The notes beneath the pieces were generated by a model. The model was not told the origin of the DNA. It ran no database searches and saw only the letters and a program-made list of their open reading frames with translations. Positions 58,163 through 64,000 of a stretch of 64,000 bases of DNA are shown piece by piece (the first letter of the stretch is position 1; the number at the start of each line of letters is the position of its first letter). Source of the DNA: Siphonodentalium dalli (Eukaryota > Mollusca > Scaphopoda > Gadilida > Siphonodentaliidae); assembly GCA_032622095.1 (NCBI GenBank), contig CP136062.1:131893282-131957281 (forward strand). The letters run 5' to 3'. The position numbers were made by a program, and so were the translations under genes.

Positions 58163-58562
58163 TGCAGAAAGAAGTCCACAGAGGGTGAATTTAGTGATGC
58201 TACCCCATTTGGCTAGCATCACTAAATTCACCCTCTGGGGACCTTATTCTGCTTAGGCCTCATCTTCTGGGAATTATCTATAGTCTCAAATTAACATTGT
58301 TTTTAGTTACTTTTTCTCTTCTGTAAAGTTTCTATATCGCCTAATTTGCTGAAGATAAAATGCATAATCGAGGTGTCTAATGGGTCAATATCACCAACTT
58401 CAACTGGGGAACTTCAATCTGATCCTAGGTTTCCCGTAGCAGTTGAGGCTTCAGCAGAATGAGGTTCCTGGATGGTGAATTTGGTGAAGCAGGATAGCGT
58501 CACTAATTTCACCCTCTGGGTGACCTCATTCTGCTAATGAGAGACACACTATTTCAAGGTTT
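58163..58562. mobile_element. Dispersed TIR repeat, copy 3
   Basis: It shares the CACCCTCTGGGGACCT ends, the TAGTTACTTTTTCTC core and the CACTATTTCAAGG right end. It lies 25 bp left of the 58588 hAT element. Confidence 0.7.
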
Positions 58563-58587
58563 GTTCAAGAAAGACTAACCAACATGA

Positions 58588-59439
58588 TAGAGCCCGAAGC
58601 CGCCATCGCACGCCGCCGCCGCCAGCCATATTGGCCACAAGCCGCCGCCAGCCATATTATTTCTAACGCCAGCCACATTTCAAAATCTCCGCCGCCGGAA
58701 TTGTAAAATGGCTGAGCCGTGTGCATGGGCTTATATGTCAAGCACAACTGTACTGTGAATCGCAAAGAACTAAACCGCATTGCCTAATATTGGCATACTC
58801 GCATGGACACTGTATGGTTGTTATATTATCAGAACACCTGGCCCATTAATGTGGAATAGACTATCCCAATGCATGCTTTCATATAACTGAATGGGCGCAT
58901 CCATTCGGTATTGAAAGGGTTAAAATATAAATTGTTTATATCGACAACACCCAGTCTCAGACATCACTGGCATTTGTCAATATATACACATAAGAATAGA
59001 AAATAGTTTGAAATATTATATATCATTACTATCGGGTTCATCATTCAATGATGCATGCATATATCGCAAGATGGCAGTGATGATAGCAGTCTGAAGTCGA
59101 CAGAAGTCCCAATGTAACTACTTATACCGATTAGATGGGAAACTACATAGTATATCCATGCCAGTCCTTCGTGAATTTTCGCCATAATGGAAAAGCCCAA
59201 CATCAAAAGATTACGTGTGGTCTGGAATTCTACGGGTTCACCACAACGCTAAAAAAAACGGCGTCTATAACCGGTAACATGGGATTAGGAACATTTCGGA
59301 AACTTAAATACGCTGAATGATAACACCGCCATATTTCGTCAGCCACGAACGTCGTGACTGAGCCGGCTTAGCTAGCAAACCAGCCACGAAAATCGGTTGA
59401 GCCAGCCATGAAAACTATTTGTCGTGGCTTCGGGATCTA
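58588..59439. mobile_element. hAT-like element, copy B, perfect 8-bp TSD CAACATGA
   Basis: It begins TAGAGCCCGAAGCC and ends GGCTTCGGGATCTA. CAACATGA flanks both ends (58580-58587 and 59440-59447). It is 852 bp and highly similar to copy A. A short frame, MEKPNIKRLRVVWNSTG, near 59187 may be a transposase relic but stops after about 21 codons. Confidence 0.92.
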
Positions 59440-59507
59440 CAACATGAAAACTTGTCTTTTCAATATGGCTATCTCATGAGTAGTGCACATGTGGATGTAT
59501 CCCTGCA

Positions 59508-59622
59508 CAGTTACTGGATATAAAATCCCAAAAAAATCAGGTTTCGATCGCTCTGGTTGATGCCATCTAGAAATACATATGATTGAAACCTGATTTTTTG
59601 GTGACTTTATGTCCAGTAACTG
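59508..59622. mobile_element. 115-bp foldback MITE
   Basis: CAGTTACTGGATATAAA and AAATCAGGTTTCGATC are inverted as GATTGAAACCTGATTTT and TTTATGTCCAGTAACTG. CAGT ends suggest a mariner-type origin, but a TA duplication is not evident. Confidence 0.6.
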
Positions 59623-60261
59623 AGATCCGATTGTATCAGGTCAGTAGCCAGGAGGATACGTCACTAACTTAACCATGAAACCATTGCTTCTGACATTGGC
59701 ATAGTTGCTATCTGGATTCTAGTCCAAGTCTTCTCGGTCAAAAATAGCTTTGGCTATCAGTTGGGGTGATGCTGTTTTGGACCTAGTCCTGTCCCGTTAC
59801 TCTACTATAACAGACTTTACACCACAAATCTTGGGCAGGAGGTATCTTGTTTATATGTATTCGGATCAGGTCAGATGAACTCTTTGCGTATATGAACATT
59901 GAGCCTTTCCAAAGCATGATATCAAATGTGCGTATATCAGAGGTCCGTTGAATGTCAAAGCAGTGAGATTTATAAGTAAGCAAAAACTTGTTTTCCAGAG
60001 AATTTTGATTTGTCACACTATCAGAAAACCTTTTTTTCTATCATGGTAAATGATCGATATATTATTTTGAAGACAGATTAATCACATTCCCGTGAATGCC
60101 CGGGCTCCATGTTGAAATCTGGTGTGTCTTTTCAATGAAAGTGTTATAAAAGAGCAACAGGACAGTACTCGGTCCAAAACATCAACCCAACCGATATCTG
60201 AAGCTGTTGTGGACCGAGAAGACTTGGTCTATTTGGGTGCATGCAGTGGATGCATGAGCTA

Positions 60262-60469
60262 CAGTAATGCCCTAAATAATCGACTCCTTAACCACAGCAG
60301 AATTATGGGTAACTTTTCAGGATTTAGTCGGAAATATGGCTTTTTGCCATTCATCGGAAAGCTCTCACAGAGCTTTCTGATGAATGGCAAGCCATATTTC
60401 CGACTAAATCCTGAAAAGTTACCCATAATTCTGCTGTGGTTAAGGAGTCGATTATTTAGAGCATTACTG
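60262..60469. mobile_element. Palindromic mariner-like MITE, copy 5
   Basis: TA-flanked, CAGTAATGCCCTAAATAATC to GAGCATTACTG, with a 5-bp loss around the centre (GCTCTCACAGAGC). 208 bp. Confidence 0.87.
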
Positions 60470-60551
60470 TAAGATAGTTGTTGCTGGAGTTATCATTACT
60501 CTCAAGAGAACAGGAAAAATATACTTGATTGACCCTGGCCCAAAGGTGAAG

Positions 60552-60964
60552 CCAAGTCTGTCATTTGCAGAATGAGGTCTGCAGGGGGTGAATTTAGTGA
60601 TGCTATCCTGCTCAGCAGGCTAGCATCACCAAACTCACCCTCTGGGGACCTCATTCTGCTCAAGCCTCATCTTCTGGGAAGTATCTATTGTCTTAAATTA
60701 ACATCGTTTTTAGTTACTTTTTCCCTGTTTCTGTATCCCCTAATTTAAAGTAGATAAAATGCATAACCGAGGTGACAAATGGGTGAACATCGCCAACTTC
60801 AACTGGGGAACTTCAATCTGATCCTATGTCTCCCGCAGCAGTTGAGGTCTAAGCCGAATGAGGTCCACGAGGGTGAATTTGGTGATTCTAGGGATGGCGT
60901 CACATAATTTATCCTCTGGGGACCTCATTCTCTGCAATGACCGATGCACTATTTGCAGACTTGG
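60552..60964. mobile_element. Dispersed TIR repeat, copy 4
   Basis: It begins AAGTCTGTCATTTGCAGAA and ends CACTATTTGCAGACTT, with the same internal blocks as the other copies. Confidence 0.7.
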
Positions 60965-61394
60965 GTGAAGCACTTTGACTCTTTCGCTCTCCCCTAATAA
61001 CGATGCCCAATGGACAGCGATGGCAAGGTTTATAGTCTGGGGATCAGTCAACAGGATGATATGATTTTACAAACATCTATTAAATGGTTGATGTGTTTTA
61101 TGTTCACAATCGTTATCAATTTCCCTTGTAAATTTCAGTTATATTAAATATGAGTTTTTTTTTTAAACCATAACTGATTTTTGAATGTGCATTGTGAATT
61201 CCACATCTCATTGCACTAGTTTATCCCATCAGGCAAGCGTTTACATATGTTTAAACTCAGAATCACTTTGGGTCAGAGAATATTGAACCATGTTCCAAAA
61301 GAGGTCTATTAATAGACTCCTTATTGTGAGAGAAAATGAGTGTCAATAACACTGTCGCTCAACTTGGAAAAGGAATAATTTCTTGTGTTAGTCA

Positions 61395-62175
61395 ATTTTA
61401 GGGCCGAATGACTCCAAAATGACTCATTCCCATCTACATGTCAATATTAACTTCCACGACAAATTTCATGAGGATCAGACAAAAATTCCAGCCTGTAGCT
61501 TGTGCTATAAATGAATTTGAAATTTTGAAATCCAAGATGGCCACTGGTGGCCATGTTTTTTTGCCGAATGACCCCAAAATGACTCGTTCCCATCTACATG
61601 TCAATGTCAAAGACCATGTCAAATTTCATAATGATCCAACCAAATGTATGACCAGTAGCCCGTGCCACAGGATTAAGTCACGCAAAGAGTATCTTATGGC
61701 CGAATGACCCCAAAATGACTCATTCCCATCTACATGCCATTGTTAACATCCATGACAAATTTCATTATGATCCGACCAAAGGTACGACCTGTAGCATGTG
61801 ACAACAATTTAGTCATGCAAATAGTAAAATCCAAGATGGCTGACAGCGGCCATATTTTATGGCTGATCGACCCCAAAATTACTCGTTCCCATCTACATGT
61901 CAATATTAACATCCATGACAAATTTCATGATGATCAGACGAACAGTAAGACCTGTAACCCGTGCTAATGAATTGAATTTTGAAATCCAAGATGGCTGCTG
62001 GTGGCCATGTTTTTTTTCCGAATGACCCCAAAATGACTCGTCCCCATCTACATGTCAATGTCAACAGCTATGACAAATTTTATAATGATCAGACCAAAGG
62101 TACGCCCTGTAGCCAGTGCTGAAGGAAATTGTTGACGAATCACGCACACACACACACACATGTACACACACACGG
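61395..62175. repeat. Tandem array, about five units of about 150 bp, with (CA)n end
   Basis: GACCCCAAAATGACTCGTTC, CCATCTACATGTCAATATTA, GACAAATTTCATGATGATC and AAATCCAAGATGGCNGC recur five times. The array ends in a CA repeat and ACACGGACGACGGATACC. A distinct subfamily from those on the left of the window. Confidence 0.85.
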
Positions 62176-62222
62176 ACGACGGATACCAAGTCATGGGAAT
62201 AGCTCAAACTTTACAAAGTAAA

Positions 62223-62745
62223 CAGGGTTCATACGCGGGTCTGGAATCCTGGAAAAGTTATGGAAATAGAAAATTTGATTTCCATACCCTGGAAAATGGG
62301 ACCTTTTCTCACCCAGTTATGGAAAAGGTCTTAAAAATTGGTGGGGGACTGGGAGAAGGTCTTGAAAAGTCATGGAATAATATAAAAAATCAGTGCTGAT
62401 TACTTACATGATGTCTAAATGACTGGCAACTGTTTGTTCAGGGATAATATATCACTGCAGCAAACATGGGGGAGGCCACGGTTATCAACCATGAAAACAT
62501 ATAAAAGCGTAGACTTTATGGATGGTAAACACAATAGCTACTCATCTTCCTATAATTCGAACACTAATTCCAGTGACTTCAAAATAAGGAAATTGTAAAG
62601 TCTTTCCCAATTTTTTTTTTAAATTCCCTGATGTGACGTATGGGAAAGTTATTGAATTGAAAAGTCTTGAAAAAATTATCATGAAGTCTGGAAAAGGTAT
62701 GGAAAAGTTATGGAATTTTGTTCAAAGGTAGATGTATGAACCATG
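62223..62745. mobile_element. hAT-like element (CAGGGTTCATAC ends)
   Basis: It begins CAGGGTTCATACGCGGG and ends GTATGAACCATG, with inverted TGGAAAAGTTATGGA motifs inside. The target duplication is unclear (flanks share GTAAA, offset). Confidence 0.6.
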
Positions 62746-63584
62746 GTAAAGTTGAGCTAAAAATTACATTTATTATAAGGTGTGGGTTGACCCGAGTGTG
62801 CAATGCTCGCAATCCTATTAAACATGTGATGGCTATTGATTCTCACATAAACACACCACATGTTTGTATTTATATCCATAAAATACGATAATTAAAGTCC
62901 TAGACAGTATAGTAGTAGCACATTGTGCATGATATTGTGAGTGGCTACACTCTTGAATGAACACCAATTGAATAGGACAAGTCGACTTTCCAAAAATCAC
63001 TGGGTTCTTTAAGAGGCAAGATATGTCCCCATATGCTGGACATTTGGTCATGTTCAAATGTCAGAATTATCGGTTGACGATGGGGACATCTTGGTGATTT
63101 GGCACCTGGAACCTAAATATTTTGTTTCCTTTCTCTTGCTAGAGAGAACTCAGTAGATCGTTTGCTACATATAGGCACAGACAGTATAAATTAACGCAGG
63201 ACATAAGATTGGATAATCACACTTATAGGATGATTTGTTCATGTCAAAGTCCAAGGCTCATTTTGCAAGGCGACAAAGGCAAAATTCTCACCCTGGGCCA
63301 CCATAATTCGCTCTGCTGTAGCTGAGGCGAAGTTTGAGTCACTTTGTAATTTTAGCAGCTGCCCAACCTCCAATGTTTGTATTGGCTGGACGATGATGAG
63401 TGTTGGGTTATTAGTTTCACGTCGTTACAGTAACTGAGAAGTGAGAATAGTCCCACAGGTCCTCTGGTGTGACAACCCCACCATGAGTATACAAGGTTTG
63501 TATCTTATCAGACCAATATTGAGCATAGACTCACTTGCGAACAAAATTCATCAAAATCCCATGTGCATGAAATAATGCCACAAA

Positions 63585-63995
63585 CCCAGTTCTTTAGTCC
63601 ATATTCGCACCTTTAATTTGATGTATCTCCAACTTCGATAAGTTGAAGATCCCCAAAGATATTTATGAATAGGTGCACAATTTCAAAATCATGCAGACAA
63701 ACCCTTGAACAGATTCCCATCAATTATAGCATAGTAGCACTGCAGATTTTACTCTGCTGAGGTCAGACAGGACCACACATGGTGAATCATTGTGACAAGT
63801 GGAATTCTGCAGTGCCAGCTATGCTTTATTTGATGGGAATCTGTTCCAAGAGTCTTCGAAATTCATTTACGACTGTTCAAGGGTTTGTGCAGTTTCGAAA
63901 GTGTGCACATATTCATATATATCTTTGGTGATCTTCCACGTATCAATGCGGCAGGTAATCAAATTAAAGGTGCGAAAATGGTCTAAAGAAATGCT
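63585..63995. repeat. Large inverted repeat near right edge
   Basis: CGCACCTTTAATTTGAT, CAAACCCTTGAACAG and ATTCCCATCAA on the left are mirrored on the right, with a roughly 80-bp centre bounded by GCACTGCAG and CTGCAGTGC. Arms are roughly 160 bp. Confidence 0.7.
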
Positions 63996-64000
63996 TATGT

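Noticed and set aside
1-64000. tRNA, rRNA and CRISPR arrays
   Set aside because: I looked for GGTTCGANTCC-type T-arm motifs, rRNA blocks and regularly spaced direct repeats with unique spacers. The only regular repeats are contiguous tandem arrays without spacers.

Overview
This is an animal (metazoan) nuclear DNA window, AT-rich, with very short exons, long introns and a dense load of transposable elements. I found no bacterial, organellar or CRISPR content. Many dispersed repeats carry the phrase GGGCCATAACTC and end in GACAGACAGACGGACG-type tails. From memory that pattern is typical of molluscs, especially bivalves. The lineage is therefore an inference from repeat style and was not tested by alignment.

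Two genuine protein-coding genes can be reconstructed exon by exon with consistent splice phases. On the minus strand, from 19582 leftwards past position 544 and off the left edge, lies an RNA-binding protein gene: an RS-rich N-terminus, a split RRM, a Gly-rich linker and repeated RDPY/DRYRD segments. It most resembles the NCOA5 family; 284 codons in seven exons are visible. On the plus strand, exons at 40634-51396 encode 116 codons of CNEP1R1 (nuclear envelope phosphatase regulatory subunit 1, formerly TMEM188), including the stop codon's exon. Its short first coding exon was not located. A cluster of CRE-like and YY1-like motifs at 34637-34968 is a promoter candidate.

The rest is intron or intergenic DNA dominated by mobile elements, many non-autonomous and bounded by inverted repeats and target-site duplications: hAT-like (8-bp duplications), piggyBac-like (TTAA), palindromic Tc1/mariner-like MITEs (TA), and one with a 9-bp duplication. 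A nested stack fills 23579-29289: a long-TIR element holds a hAT element, a 72-bp-TIR element and a 5'-truncated, frameshifted non-LTR retrotransposon on the minus strand. Tandem or SINE-like arrays lie at 4752-5399, 6290-7290, 15550-15885, 17230-18990 and 61395-62165.

The most unusual object is a decayed coding segment of an unrecognised protein family at 36969-37858. A 408-bp element with perfect 37-bp inverted ends and a 9-bp target duplication splits it; removing the element brings the two flanking pieces back into one reading frame. The two genes show no operon-like relationship. Most other open reading frames in the window are chance frames or lie in repeats.
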